A stretch of 64,000 nucleotides of DNA. Source: Metridium senile (lineage: Eukaryota > Cnidaria > Anthozoa > Actiniaria > Metridiidae). The notes beneath the pieces were generated by a model, which was not told the origin of the DNA, did not search any database, and saw only the letters and a program-made list of their open reading frames with translations. Position 1 is the stretch's first letter, and the number at the start of each line of letters is the position of its first letter. Positions 44,351 through 56,100 of the stretch are shown piece after piece. The DNA lies in NCBI GenBank assembly GCA_949775045.1, contig OX459099.1:20628144-20692143 (forward strand), in the 5' to 3' direction. Made by a program: the position numbers and the translations under genes.

Positions 44351-45614
44351 CTCTCGATCCTCCCTGATCCGTTCTTCCCTTCAAAAAGCAGCAAACAGTC
44401 ACTTCGACTTATTAACGTTTCTTGCATATAATATTTACTCTAACAGAACTAAAAAAAAATTGAATTCAAACAAATTTTTAAAATTTAAACAGCACCTATA
44501 GAAAATTAAATGTTGAATTTCTCAAGTTTGCTGTCAAAATGAAGACCGCAAATGTAAATGGCCATTATGGAGGCGAATTACAAAGTATACATCTGTTATA
44601 GCCAATAGGGATCCCAAGGGTGATTCCTAATTAACGCATAGAACTGTCCGGTAATTCTCGTTGAAGAAAATTGGTTTAAGGATGGTCAAATAAGAGCGGC
44701 TGTATAAACGTCGAGCCTTAATTATTCATTGCAGTCGGTTTACATCGAAGCTCGTCCTGTATATATCAGCAAAGAAACTTTATAGCCCTTACGAATTACA
44801 GGTTTAATATGGCTGAGTGTCCAGTTTAAACAAAGAACTCACAACTATGTTCAATCGCAAACTTCAAGAAAAACCTGCTCAAATAAGGTAAATAATTTCA
44901 ATTTTATTTTACATAGTATTTTGAATTTTACATCGGTTTTAAAACCCGGCATTAGACTCTTGATCATTCGGTAGCATAACTTGTCTAAATCATTTCTCAA
45001 TATACATGCACATTTAGTTAATAAACATCTGCAGCTTTAGTGCATCCAGAATTTTTGTCTTAAACGGTTGAATTTGTGATTGTACGTTGTTATGAAGTAT
45101 AATATTTTTTGGTTTGAAAAGCTAATCGTTGGATTTAAATTAGCGTTTGACATGGTGAATAACTATAACATAGTATAAATCGTATAGCCGATCATTGTGA
45201 AATGCGTTGAATTGGTCTTATATTTTTAGTATTATTAGTATTGCTATTATTATTCTTAGTGCTAATGGTTTGTCCGTGATTAGAGTTCTTGTAGTAAAGT
45301 GTTTCAGCACTATATTAATTCAAAAGGCAAAGACAATCGAATTTGCTACTATCGTCATCATGTTTCCGAAACGACCTTATAATGATCAGCACTTTCAAGT
45401 TGTTATTGCTGCGTTGTTTATACTACAATATATTATAATTAGATTTCTCATGTTATTATACTAATAGGTCGAACATTACCTAGCGTTATAGACTTTGCAA
45501 AAAAAAAAAAATATTATCATAATAATAATAATAATATTAAATTATATTTTTATTTAACCAGAGTGGCACGGCCTTAGATAATTTTTCAAGTGGCTCTCAA
45601 ATGTAATATAAATA
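44351..45614. other. No supported gene
   Basis: AT-rich sequence. A short ATG frame at 44846 running to a GTAAAT donor, about 145 bp after a TATAAA-like sequence at 44702, could be a first exon, but nothing confirms it. An (A)n-(TAA)n tract lies at 45498-45540. Confidence 0.4.
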
Positions 45615-45777
45615 CAGCGGTCACCCTCTATTAGGCGGTCACCCTCTCTTAGGCGGTCACAATAAAAAGTCCCAAATCTATTCCTATACCTATTCTATAT
45701 CTCTATTCAGCGGCCAACCTCTATTAAGCGGCCACTTTGAAAGTCCCGAGGGTGACCGCTTAATAGAGGTACCGCTG
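45615..45777. mobile_element. Pogo-like MITE flanked by TA
   Basis: CAGCGGTCACCCTCTATTAG at the left and GCTTAATAGAGGTACCGCTG at the right, TA on both sides. Internal GGCGGTCACC and GCGGCCA repeats match the element at 23035. Confidence 0.85.
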
Positions 45778-45983
45778 TACAACTATTACTAATATATAAT
45801 ACAATACAGTACAATACAATACAAATACATAAAAAGGTATCAGTAAGGTGAATTTAATTGATACTAGCTATACAAATCAAATTGAATAATATATGATTAT
45901 GATGAGGACGGTAATGATAGTGATGACAAAAGTAGTATAGTTGTGATCGGATGTTAATGTGACAATAGTGGTTGTGATGATGA

Positions 45984-46372
<389 letters not shown>

Positions 46373-46904
46373 ATTCGCATAATTGTAGTGATAATCATCA
46401 TCCGACCTGAGGGTTTCTTGATCTAGTATTATTCTCATTTGTACATCACTCTATGTTCGTTACTGGCCACTAAGAGAAACTTGTTGCTTCACAAACCGTC
46501 AGACTCACATACGGCCAAAGAGAATAGCAAATAACCCGGCATGGTGCCCAGGGCTGTCATAAGTCGATGCGACAAAATAATCTTGTCCTATTAATCTTAG
46601 AGAGCTTTAGAGTACAAATAATATACCCGTGAAACAAGTAGTACTAATAAGTACTAAATAGTGCTAATTAAACAATAGAAAACAATAGAATTAGCATAAA
46701 ATATCACTATTTAGTACTATTTATGTTTCACGCTTTTAATGTTTGCACTCTAGTATAAAAACATCGAACTAAGCGAGTTCTATTTATTCAGTGTATCTAA
46801 ATGGGTGACCTCAACACAAATGTCTCGACTCAAGACAATTCCATGGTGATTTTTAAGTGTCCAAATAATAACAATATTTTCTTACCCCCTAGTATAGGTT
46901 AGGT

Positions 46905-47113
46905 CCCAATACTCCAGTTTCGAGATCTCTTTTACTCAGTGTTAGCCTCAAAACCATGTAATATATTCTTTTGTTCAGTAACAGTCCATGCAAATGAAAG
47001 AGATTTGTGAGCATAGAAGACAATACAAATATATCGAAATCTAAATTTCTGCATATTTTACACACAATTGAGGCTAACTCTGAGTAAAAGAGATCTCGAA
47101 ACTGGAGTATTAC
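46905..47113. mobile_element. Palindromic MITE
   Basis: AATACTCCAGTTTCGAGATC and GATCTCGAAACTGGAGTATT are exact inverse ends, followed by TTTTACTC-GTTAGCCTCA / TGAGGCTAACTCTGAGTAAA arms. The ends resemble those of the 241-bp MITE (ACTCCAGTTTC), so the two families share termini. Confidence 0.88.
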
Positions 47114-47485
47114 AAGGAACTCTTCAATCAATAATCATGATCATCGATCGATTGAGGATAATAACGATAATACTATATAATCACGCAATTTTTTCATCGA
47201 TTATCAATATCAATAGATTAATTAATATCGATTGTTATTGATTATTGAATTGATCGATTGGATACCCCTAGATTGATTACTTTTTTTATGCCTTTCAAAC
47301 TGTTCAATTACATTCTCAATTACCAACACTTTACAACACAATTATCCTCATTCTTCTCATTTAACTATCACTAACTCTAACATAATCAAACTTCCATTAT
47401 TAAAACTATTATATATCAGTCCAAGCTTCTGATTGTCTGAGGCGCGTGATTCCGCGCGTGCTTCCGGGATCCCTGTGTCTAAGGG
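47114..47485. other. AT-rich intergenic, no gene seen
   Basis: ATCGATTG-rich sequence without coding or structural features that I can support. Confidence 0.5.
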
Positions 47486-47545
47486 GTCCCAACCTCGTTC
47501 CCAGGGCCCTCTCCCTTCGCTTTTGGGTGGGAACGAGGTTGTGAG
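47486..47545. mobile_element. Short CTCGTTCCCAGGG hairpin element
   Basis: CAACCTCGTTCCCAGGGCCC and TGGGTGGGAACGAGGTTG are its ends. The same 55-bp element is present inverted at 52648-52700. Hairpins of this type are, to my knowledge, very common in anthozoan genomes. Confidence 0.8.
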
Positions 47546-47749
47546 GGGTCCCGCAGTGGAAAGGGACAGGAAGCCCAAGATATATAATTTGTCCAAGAAA
47601 AATATAAATCCCAATTTTAGTAAAAATACTTATCCATTATTCAATCATTGAAAGAGCCGCGATTAAAGATTAAAAGTAAGAGAGCATAAAACGTTTACTT
47701 GAACGAGTAAAAGATCGTCATTCTACAGCCAAACTAGCCTGTGAACAGG

Positions 47750-47872
47750 CTCATGGGGGTTGGGAAGGAGGGGGAGGGGAAGGGAAGGGAAAGAGAAGAG
47801 GGGAAATGGGGCGAGGGGGTGGGGTCCAACTCCCTCCCAAATCCCCTTGAGCCTGTTCACAGGCTACAGCCA
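47750..47872. mobile_element. AGCCTGTGAACAGGCT hairpin element
   Basis: CTAGCCTGTGAACAGGCTCA and TGAGCCTGTTCACAGGCTAC flank a purine-rich GGGAAGGAGGGGGAGG stretch. Each end is itself a small hairpin. Confidence 0.85.
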
Positions 47873-47913
47873 AACTGATATCTAATACAACAAGTAAACA
47901 GGTAATTAAATGA

Positions 47914-48212
47914 ATACACCTATTTCAAAAATCGTTGTCGCAGCCGGAGCCAGCTACAGTCCACGCTCTAAAGCCTGCAAATGATGTCGGTTACATGGAC
48001 TTAATTTGTGATTTATTGCACGTTTTTTAAAGAAATATTTATATTATATCTACCACAACAACGACTTGTTATGGTCATATAAAACAAACACGTACAACCA
48101 AAATATACTATGAATAAATCGATAACAAGAGAAGAAATACCGACATCCTTTGCAGGCTTCAGAGTGGGAACTGTGGCATTGTTTGCGACAATGATTTTGG
48201 ATATAGGTGTAT
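47914..48212. mobile_element. ACCTATTTC-type MITE, single-unit copy
   Basis: TACACCTATTTCAAAAATCG and GATTTTGGATATAGGTGTAT are the ends. One block GACTTGTTATGGTCATATAA-CACGTACAACCAAAATATAC is present. It is the ancestral-type layout for the expanded copy at 59509. Confidence 0.9.
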
Positions 48213-48364
48213 AAAATTGTCTATCAGTAGCATTGTGTGTAATTATAAGAGTTGATTAAGATAAGTTAATGCATGCATGAATAAATAAACCAGAAGAATA
48301 AACAAATGAATAGATGGATAGATGGATAAATAAATTCAAGACTGAAAGAATACTGAGATAAATG

Positions 48365-48488
48365 AATCCTTCATTAAATTTATTTATTTATTTATTTATT
48401 TATTTATAATAACTTTATTTACAAGCAAAATAATAAAAAGGTTGCAAAAAGGGTGTTGCCAGGGAAGAACTAAATCCTCATATACGGC

Positions 48489-48520
<32 letters not shown>

Positions 48521-48760
48521 AAATTATCAGAAAAAATTAAGAAACTATAAGCATAAATATATAAAATCGTTAAAAAGTCCTTAAAACTAATGAAAAATAG
48601 GATAAAACTTACATTGCACTAAAATGAAATAGGATACAAATTTAAAAAATTACTATGACTTATTGAATAAATAGACTCTAAGGCCTTTCTTGAATTTACT
48701 TATGGAGTTACATTGAACTAAATGATCTGGCAGATTGTTCCATATACTAATGAAAATGAA
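48365..48760 (-). mobile_element. Non-LTR retrotransposon 3-prime fragment
   Basis: On the minus strand 48745-48653 encodes IWNNLPDHLVQC then NSISKFKKGLRVYLFNKS before a stop. This is the typical C-terminal end of LINE reverse transcriptases (WN-LP ... S...FK..L...LF). About 230 bp of 3-prime region follow, ending in AAATAAAGTTATTATAAATA with a (TAAA)n tail at 48380-48400. A (C)n(A)n run (48490-48523) lies inside. The 5-prime part is missing. It identifies the TAAATAAAGTTATT tails at 2001 and 19546 as the same kind of element. Confidence 0.85.
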
Positions 48761-49540
48761 TGAAAAAGAAATGAATGAATGAAAAAGAAATGAATCAACG
48801 AATGAATCAATGAATGAATGAAAACATGAATGAATGAAATAGACGAATCAATGAATAATTAAATAAATAAACAAAGAATAGACGAATTGTTGAATGAATG
48901 AATATAAAAATAATTGAATGAATGAATAAATAAATAGCTAGATAACCAACCAATACTACATGCAAAGTAATTCAACTGATAGAAACCGTCCCTAAATCAA
49001 TTCAGAATTTGCCTGGCTCAGTTGATAAATCATTAATGCCCAGAACCACTCAATTAATACATGATAAAGGAAGTCGATTCGAGTTGTACATGTTTTGCCT
49101 GTGGCATCAAATGTGGTCACCATCTGATAATCGCGCCCTTAAACCCTAGTGACAATTATAGACTCGATTGTCTGTCAGTAGGTCTTCGTTTCAACCGAAG
49201 CATAAAATGAACATAGCTTAAACGATGAAAAGGTCAGTGACTCAGTGTTGTATCTTTTGATAAAGCTGCTTTAGAACTGCGAATACTCCCTACTTCAAGT
49301 TCCCTCCGCGGGATTCCGAATATTTTAACTTTAATAAAACACAGACGAGCGGGGATCTTTTCTCCGTTTTCCTCGGAACCCGGAGAGAAAGTGAGGACTG
49401 TCAGCAGTCTAATAGAGCTTGAAATCCCCAAGTTGCTTATGTATTATTATTTTATTACTATTATTATCAGTTATGTCAGACTTAACGAACGGCGATTGCA
49501 CGGTCGAAAGGCACTGTGGGTCATTTATATTAATTATCTA
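48761..49540. other. Degenerate (TGAA)n tract and non-genic sequence
   Basis: GAATGAATGAA-type repeats run to about 48940. The rest shows no gene or clear element. Confidence 0.6.
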
Positions 49541-49544
49541 TCTC

Positions 49545-49632
49545 CTTTAAAAAACAGGGGGAAAAGGGGGGAAAACAGGGGGAAAGGGGGGAAAACAGGG
49601 GGGAAACAGGGGGAAAGGGGGTAACAGGGATG
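49545..49632. repeat. G-rich minisatellite
   Basis: Repeats of AAAACAGGGGGAAAGGGGGG place at least eight runs of four or more G on the plus strand, enough for several G-quadruplexes. Confidence 0.85.
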
Positions 49633-49682
49633 CACAATATCAACCCATTTAGTGAATAATAAACGATCCAGAAAGGCACATA

Positions 49683-49808
49683 TTTTATAGGCCTGCCTCG
49701 GGTCCTTAAATCGCCCTAAATCGCTTAAAATTGCCATATGTCGCCTCTGATTTGCCTACATTTATTCTAAGTCGCATTAAATAATGGCGACTTAAGGACC
49801 CCAGGCAG
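49683..49808. mobile_element. TIR MITE
   Basis: GCCTGCCTCGGGTCCTTAAA and GACTTAAGGACCCCAGGCAG are inverted ends around repeats of AATCGCC / GTCGCC. Confidence 0.8.
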
Positions 49809-49946
49809 TACTTTATCAGTGCGTAGCCACGACCATCATTTAAACCATAAAAGGTTTGACACTTGACTCGCGGGTAGATAATGGCATCACAACTGAATAG
49901 TTCTAGATAGTTCGTTCGAATTCAGCTGTAATGAGTTAGGGCAGAT

Positions 49947-50345
49947 AACACTGCAGCGGTCAAACGACTACGCATGCGTGGCAAAATTTTCACACCGGTA
50001 AATTTGCCATTGTAAACATTAGGAACTTCGGACAACAGTGTTTGAAGTCGATTTATAAGAAATTCCCTGAATATATAAGCTTGAAGTTTCGTGTGCATAA
50101 CCTTTGTTATATTTTAAAGCTACTAGCTATGAGTCTATACTTTTATATTTTTGGAGTCGTACACTCCATCGTTTTTTATAGTGTCCGTACGAATGCCAGA
50201 TTTGTGTGCTGGATCAATCTCGTTCCAAAAGTTACGCATGCTCTGGGAACGAGATTGGTGCTGGATCATTTAACTTGTTTTTTTTTTTTTTGTTTTTTTT
50301 TTTGTTTTTTTTTTGCGCATGCGTAGTCGTTTGACCGCTGTGTTA
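49947..50345. mobile_element. TIR element with CGCATGCGTAGTCGTTTGACC ends
   Basis: AACACTGCAGCGGTCAAACG and CGTTTGACCGCTGTGTTA are ends of a 30-bp inverted repeat. Near the right side a CTCGTTCC hairpin (50216-50266) and a long T tract (50279-50314) are inserted relative to the copy at 33230. Confidence 0.85.
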
Positions 50346-50530
50346 CTAATGGGCTCTTAGTTAGGCGGATATTAGTTTCGTGCCCAGTCTTCGGATCATC
50401 ACGGGCACGAAGCGATTCATTCTAGTACACTAATTCTTATGAAACTAAAACTTCTGAAAATACAGGAGGGCATGTGGCAGGTCACTTGATTTTAAAAGAA
50501 GGCGAAAAAAGCGAAATTCAATAGAGAGTA

Positions 50531-50618
50531 ACGATCACTGATGAAGATCTAAGTGTAGATCGAAACGTCTGAATAAATTTAACCAAAATCAGGCCAGAGT
50601 CAAACCAATTTGTATTTT
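50531..50618 (+). mobile_element. 88-bp insertion with hammerhead-like motif and 11-bp target duplication
   Basis: AATAGAGAGTA occurs directly before (50520-50530) and after (50619-50629) the segment. Inside, CTGATGA (50538-50544) and GAAACGTC (50562-50569) bracket a perfect 5-bp stem GATCT/AGATC with a 6-base loop. TCA and TGA outside them can pair. It ends in TTTGTATTTT. A retroposed short RNA is the simplest reading. Confidence 0.7.
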
Positions 50619-50874
50619 AATAGAGAGTATTGTTTGATTGTTTTATTCAGTTTGTTATTGATTCGTAATGGAATGGGCAACTGAACAGATGGATTGTTGG
50701 TCAAGGCGAGAATGCCATAAGGTGGAAATTTACATCAAAACCAGACGATTTTCAATTTGCTGATTATATATAGTCATGTTCTTCTCATGCAACGAAACAA
50801 CGTATTCAAAGGCCCTATATTCCACGAGGAAGACAGACTATTTCAGATTGTTTTATTACAAAGTGTTGTCCATT

Positions 50875-51690
50875 ATGTACGAGTCAAATCCAAAGGTGCC
50901 CATCCCCCCCCCGGGCAAACCCCCGGGCATTTGACTTTTTGAAAAAAAATTGGTCAAATTCCCCACCATCTGGGCAAACTGAACAGTCAAATGCCCCACT
51001 ATTGAAACAACAGAATGGTCAAATGCCCGCCCCTCGAGCTCGAGTCAGTGATAAACTCAAATTTTACTTTAAGTAGAAAAGAAAATACTTAAACTTCCTT
51101 CTACTACATGACGTCTCATGAACATGGTAGACAAAACTTGTACAATCAAATATGAAGGGAAATTTCAAAAAACGTTGAAGAAGAGAATGGTTATTGGCAA
51201 TTTTTGATTGGTGATTGCACGACCGAAAGATGGATCTCGATATAATTCACAAATCTATCTTAAAAACTGAAATAACTTGGATTTTCTTTGCACTTTTCGA
51301 CTCTAAAACACAAAGACAAGCATTTATACTTCGTCAATTTAATTTTACTTGTGAAAGAACAGTACCCAGAGCTCCTTTGCAATCGCTGTTCGTCAATCGC
51401 CAATTCTTTCTGACGTTTTTTGAGATAGGTGTATAACAAGGAAAAACTATCTATCAATTCTTTGCTTTTCGTTTCCGTTCCCGTGTGACTTTTGCCTGAT
51501 CATGGGCTACCTGTGGTTAGGACTCCAATGCTTTCTGGGTATTTTTAAAGATGGCCGACACTCGTCAAATGCCCGCCCGTTCAAGTAGCTAATCGGCGTC
51601 AAATTCCCCACTATACGGAACCCAAGTCTTGTCAAATGCCCGGGGTTTGCCCGGGGGGGGGATGGGCACCTTTGGATTTGACTCGTACAT
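50875..51690. mobile_element. TIR transposon, non-autonomous, about 810 bp
   Basis: TGTACGAGTCAAATCCAAAG and CTTTGGATTTGACTCGTACA are exact inverse ends, with TTA on both sides. They continue as AGGTGCCCATCCCC and its complement. Each flank has several GGTCAAATGCCC or GTCAAATTCCCC repeats. The middle has no transposase. Confidence 0.9.
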
Positions 51691-51923
51691 TAAGATCATT
51701 ACCAATCGAGTGCACGGCTCTTCATCTTTGTTTTAAAGCTATTTAAAGATGCAATATCTGTTAAATTGGCATGGTTAATTATCTCTGAAAGCCTTTGTAT
51801 ATTAAAAGTAAGTGTACTTGACAACAAAACGGATCTTAAGTGGCAAAAATAACATACAGTACTTAGTTGTAATTTTAGTATCATTATTGATAACGTTGTT
51901 CTTAATTAATGAATACTTATGTT

Positions 51924-52235
<312 letters not shown>

Positions 52236-52967
52236 TATGTATAAATATATATTTATTATTATTAAATGTATTTATTCTCACTAAATATGATAGCATACAG
52301 GTGCTTGTTTGAACGAGCTAAAATAGATGAATGGGAAAAAAAGATTTTGAAAAAGAAATAAAAAATATTTAAAAGTATTTAAAATACACGTATAACATAG
52401 ATAAATAGATGCATGTAAAATATAGAAAAATATAATATCACTGGATATATATATATACTAGCAAGATCAACTTTAAAGAGTTCCATAATTTAGTAATGGT
52501 AATCAAGTTTTAGTACTAGATTATCACTGTCAATACCACAGCTCCACAACCACCATCTTCATCAATATCTTCATCATTACTGTCATACAGCTATATCAAT
52601 ACCATCATCATCGTTGTCACTTCCATCATCATCCGTCATCCAACCTCGTTCCCAGCCCCACCCAAAAGCGAAGGGAGAGGGCCCTGGGAACGAGGTTGCA
52701 TCGTCATCATCATGATCATTATTAGTCATCATCATATATTGTTATTTCTATTGTTTGTCGTCATCCATTGATTTTATCGTCTCCATTGCATGTCACATTT
52801 CAACAAAAAGACAAACGACAAACACAAAACACACACACAGATCAAGACAGTCCTCCCACAGCTAAATACAGACTTACACTAACAGATAAAGTCGTTTATT
52901 ACTTGATCATAACGACGGACAGACAGACAGACACGCAAGAAATCCCGACACGACAAGCTAAATATAA
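52236..52967. other. No gene; short hairpin element inside
   Basis: AT-rich, CATCAT-rich sequence holding the inverted CTCGTTCCCAGCC element at 52648-52700 and a (CAGA)n run near 52918. Nothing else is supported. Confidence 0.6.
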
Positions 52968-52969
52968 TA

Positions 52970-53155
52970 CAATGGAACCCCGTTAATCCGGCCACCGAAT
53001 GGACAGCCTAAAGTGGCCGTATTAACGGGGTGGCCGTATTAAGCGGATAAATTTTATAGAAAATGTATGGGCATGCATTACGTCGGGACCTATAAAACTG
53101 GCCGCAATAACGGGGTGGCCGTATTAAGCGGGTGGCCGTAAGGCGGGTTCCACTG
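52970..53155. mobile_element. Pogo-like MITE (CCCCGTTAATCCGGCC type) flanked by TA
   Basis: CAATGGAACCCCGTTAATCC and CGTAAGGCGGGTTCCACTG are ends, TA on both sides. The interior repeats GTGGCCGTATTAACGGGG. It is almost the same as 58757-58945. Confidence 0.88.
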
Positions 53156-54180
53156 TACTACTGTATTCAGCCCGGATTCAGTTACTTATTATAAAATTCT
53201 TAAGATTGTGTCTGAAAGGGCTTCTATTTATACCGCACAACTACGATGTCCTCGAGTGCAGTATAAGTGCGACGAAATTAGCTAAGAAGAAAGTAGTTCT
53301 CCAGACTAGCTTAAAAAGACTAAAGGATCGCTGTCAGACTCTGCAGGACTAAAGTAGCAATCAATGCTGTCTTTACACGAAAACCTAGAGTACATAGCAT
53401 CAATGAACTAACGTTGTAAACGTGTTAATGAATTGATAGGAAAGAGCTAAGCGTTCAATTTAATCCTGTAAAGTGGCTAGGTTTTGCGGTTTTCGGGTGC
53501 AGACGTTTTTTCTCGCGACCTCGCCGACAATATTTATCTCTAGTTCTTACGTAGATAGCCATATCGTATTACGAGTGAACCCTCGTCAAAATGTTACCAC
53601 GCTGTCATCACGTAAGCTCCTACTACAGCTCTTAGCCCCCGGTCACCCTCGAACCAAGATGGCGTCGGGAAAACTCTCTCATAGCTCTCAATCTGTCATT
53701 TTACTCTCGCCGTAATCCAAGCAAGTCTGTCCGTCTTCGTGCACGGTGAGTTCATAGCAAAGAGAGCAGGAGTAAGCTGCTTGGAACTTTAGGTAAGATA
53801 GTAGATGTTACGAGCTTGAAATCAAGCGCATCTGTTGACATTTTAGGCCTCAATTGTTGTCAAAACCAACCATCTGACATTCCTTCAAGGCTTCTAGAAC
53901 ACAGTATTACAGCACTCCACGAAGTTGTAGCTTTCAATGACAAATGTTCGTTGAAAAGTCTACCTTTGTTCAAATAACAGTAGTGTGAGATTGACAAAGT
54001 TACGCGTTTAATGCCAATGTGAGTATTTAGTGATAGTATTCGCATGTTAAAGGTTTTATTTTGGTTGTATTTATAAGCTGCATGACCGTCTGAAGTACTC
54101 CATGCTGACTACTTGGCCGAGTTGTCAGAAAACCGCCGGTTGACACGGATGACCTATAAGCAATCGAAATAAAGACCCAA
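53156..54180. other. CpG-denser region with promoter-like features, no confirmed gene
   Basis: 53473-53760 is richer in CG than its surroundings and contains CAAGATGGCGTCGGG (53656-53670), a YY1-like site, followed by a possible donor GCACG/GTGAGT at 53746. No downstream exon was found in the window. It may be a transcription start of a gene or non-coding RNA to the right, or chance. Confidence 0.3.
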
Positions 54181-55620
54181 AATACTAGTAGGATAAAAGA
54201 TTCGATCGAATGCGATTATTCATTCTATTCGTTCGATGATTCATTATTGATCATCGATTCTATTTGATTATTGATTCCATTTGATCATTCATTCTATTCG
54301 ATCGATTCCATTTGATCATTTTTGTCTTAATGATTATTGCCCTGGTGTTTGATTATAAATACACATTCATTCCATTCGATCACTGATTCTATTCGATGTA
54401 TACGTTTCATTCTATCGGGATCATTGGTTTGATTATTTATTCTATTGATCATTTATTCTTTTGATCATTTATTCTATAGTATTAATCATTTATTCTAATG
54501 ATCATTTATTCCATTTGATCATTTATTCCATTTGATCATTTATTCCATTCGATCATCTATTCTATTACTGCATGATTATCTTCAATCATATTTCGTTGTT
54601 CATTTCATGAGTAGATATTACTATACATTAAACTGATTCTATACGGTAACCATGTTTCTAAAATCTAAAAGCAAAAATGCGACGATCGATCGTTCACTTG
54701 TCATTTTATCGAACACAATCATATCCTATAAGTCATTTATTCGATCGTACGCCACCATATATTATATATATTATATCATTTATTCAATCTAGCTTCGTTA
54801 AACCACATAAGACTAATAGGCTTATATTCCATCATCTACGATCTGCATTTAAATTTATTCCATCGTTCGCGATCATTTGTTCTATTTGTACGCGATCATT
54901 TGTTCTATTGTACGCGATCAAAATTACTCCATTGATTCGTTGACCTTCGTTGGTCATCTATTCTATCGTAGTGATCATATACTCTATATCATAGACGATT
55001 ATGTATTCGTTCGTTGGTCATTTATTCCATCGAATACCCGATCATATATTCCATCGTATAAGATTATTCATTCTATCAAATTTAAGTCGATCATATATTC
55101 TATGTTACGCGATCGTTTATTCCATCATTTATTCTATCGTAGCGATCGTTTATTCCATCGAATACCCGATCATATATTCCATCGTATAAAATTATTCATT
55201 CTATCAAATTTAAGTCGATCGTATATTCTATGTTACGCGATCGTTTATTCCATCATTTATTCTATCGTAGCGATCGTTTATTCCATCGTACCTGATCATG
55301 TATTCCATCGTAAAAGATTATTCATTCTATCAAATTTAAGTCGATCGATCATATATTCTATGTTACGCGATCGTTTATTCCATCATTTATTCTATCGTAG
55401 CGATCGTTTATTCCATCGTACGAGATCATGTATTCCATCGTATAAGATTATTCATTCTATCAAATTCAAGTCGATCATTCATTCTAAAGTATGTATGTAT
55501 GTATTCTATCGTACGCGATCGTTTATTCCATCGTATACCCGCCGTTCATGTTTACCATCATATAAGATTATTCATTCTATCGAATTAAATTATTTATTCG
55601 ATGTCAAAAACGATGATCCT
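54181..55620. repeat. TTATTC/CGATCA-rich tandem repeats
   Basis: A short motif (ATCATTTATTCTATTCG-type) has expanded over about 1.4 kb. From about 55010 to 55560 it forms higher-order units of about 120-130 bp containing TTCATTCTATCAAATTTAAG, TATTCTATGTTACGCGATCG and TTATTCTATCGTAGCGATCG. An open frame of 254 codons spans it because the unit lacks stops in that frame; it looks non-coding. Confidence 0.9.
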
Positions 55621-55674
55621 TTAATAGCACCCGCAACTTAATACCCTGACTATTTCTCAGTCGCATTGGTTAGA

Positions 55675-56100
55675 AACCCGCGAAGTCAATCGAACGAAAT
55701 CGTATGTCGAATGATTGAATTCAATTGCCGAATGCAATCGAATGCAATCGAATTCACCATTTTTTTTTTCATTTTTCACATTCGATTGCGTTCGATTGCA
55801 AGAAAAACATATTTTTATTAATTTACAGTTGTAACTAGAGCTATGAAAACGGATTCTTTAAAAGAATACTGTTTTATTTATTATCATAATTTATATATAT
55901 TACTGTAAATTTACGTTTATTCGTATGGTACTGAATTACAATCAACCATTCGATTGCTAGGAAATCGAATGCAATCATCGAATTCACCTTTTTTTTTTTG
56001 GCGTTCGATTTCGTTCGATTGCCGAATGCAATCGAATCCAATCAAATGATTGCGTTCGATTGTATTCGATTTCCGAATCATTCGATTGACTACGCCGGGT
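55675..56100. mobile_element. TIR element filled with CGATTGCATTCGATTG repeats
   Basis: ACCCGCGAAGTCAATCGAAC and TTCGATTGACTACGCCGGGT are imperfect inverted ends, next to AGAA on both sides. Both flanks carry direct and inverted GAATGCAATCGAATGCAATC and poly-T stretches around an AT-rich centre. Confidence 0.8.

Noticed and set aside
44846..44888. Possible first exon MFNRKLQEKPAQIR before GTAAAT
   Set aside because: Too short, a long gap after the TATAAA-like site, and no second exon could be found to the right.
54877..55641. 254-codon frame rich in FIPSYKIIHSIKFKS
   Set aside because: Lies wholly within a tandem repeat, has no signal peptide or domain, and the repeated peptide mirrors the DNA unit.
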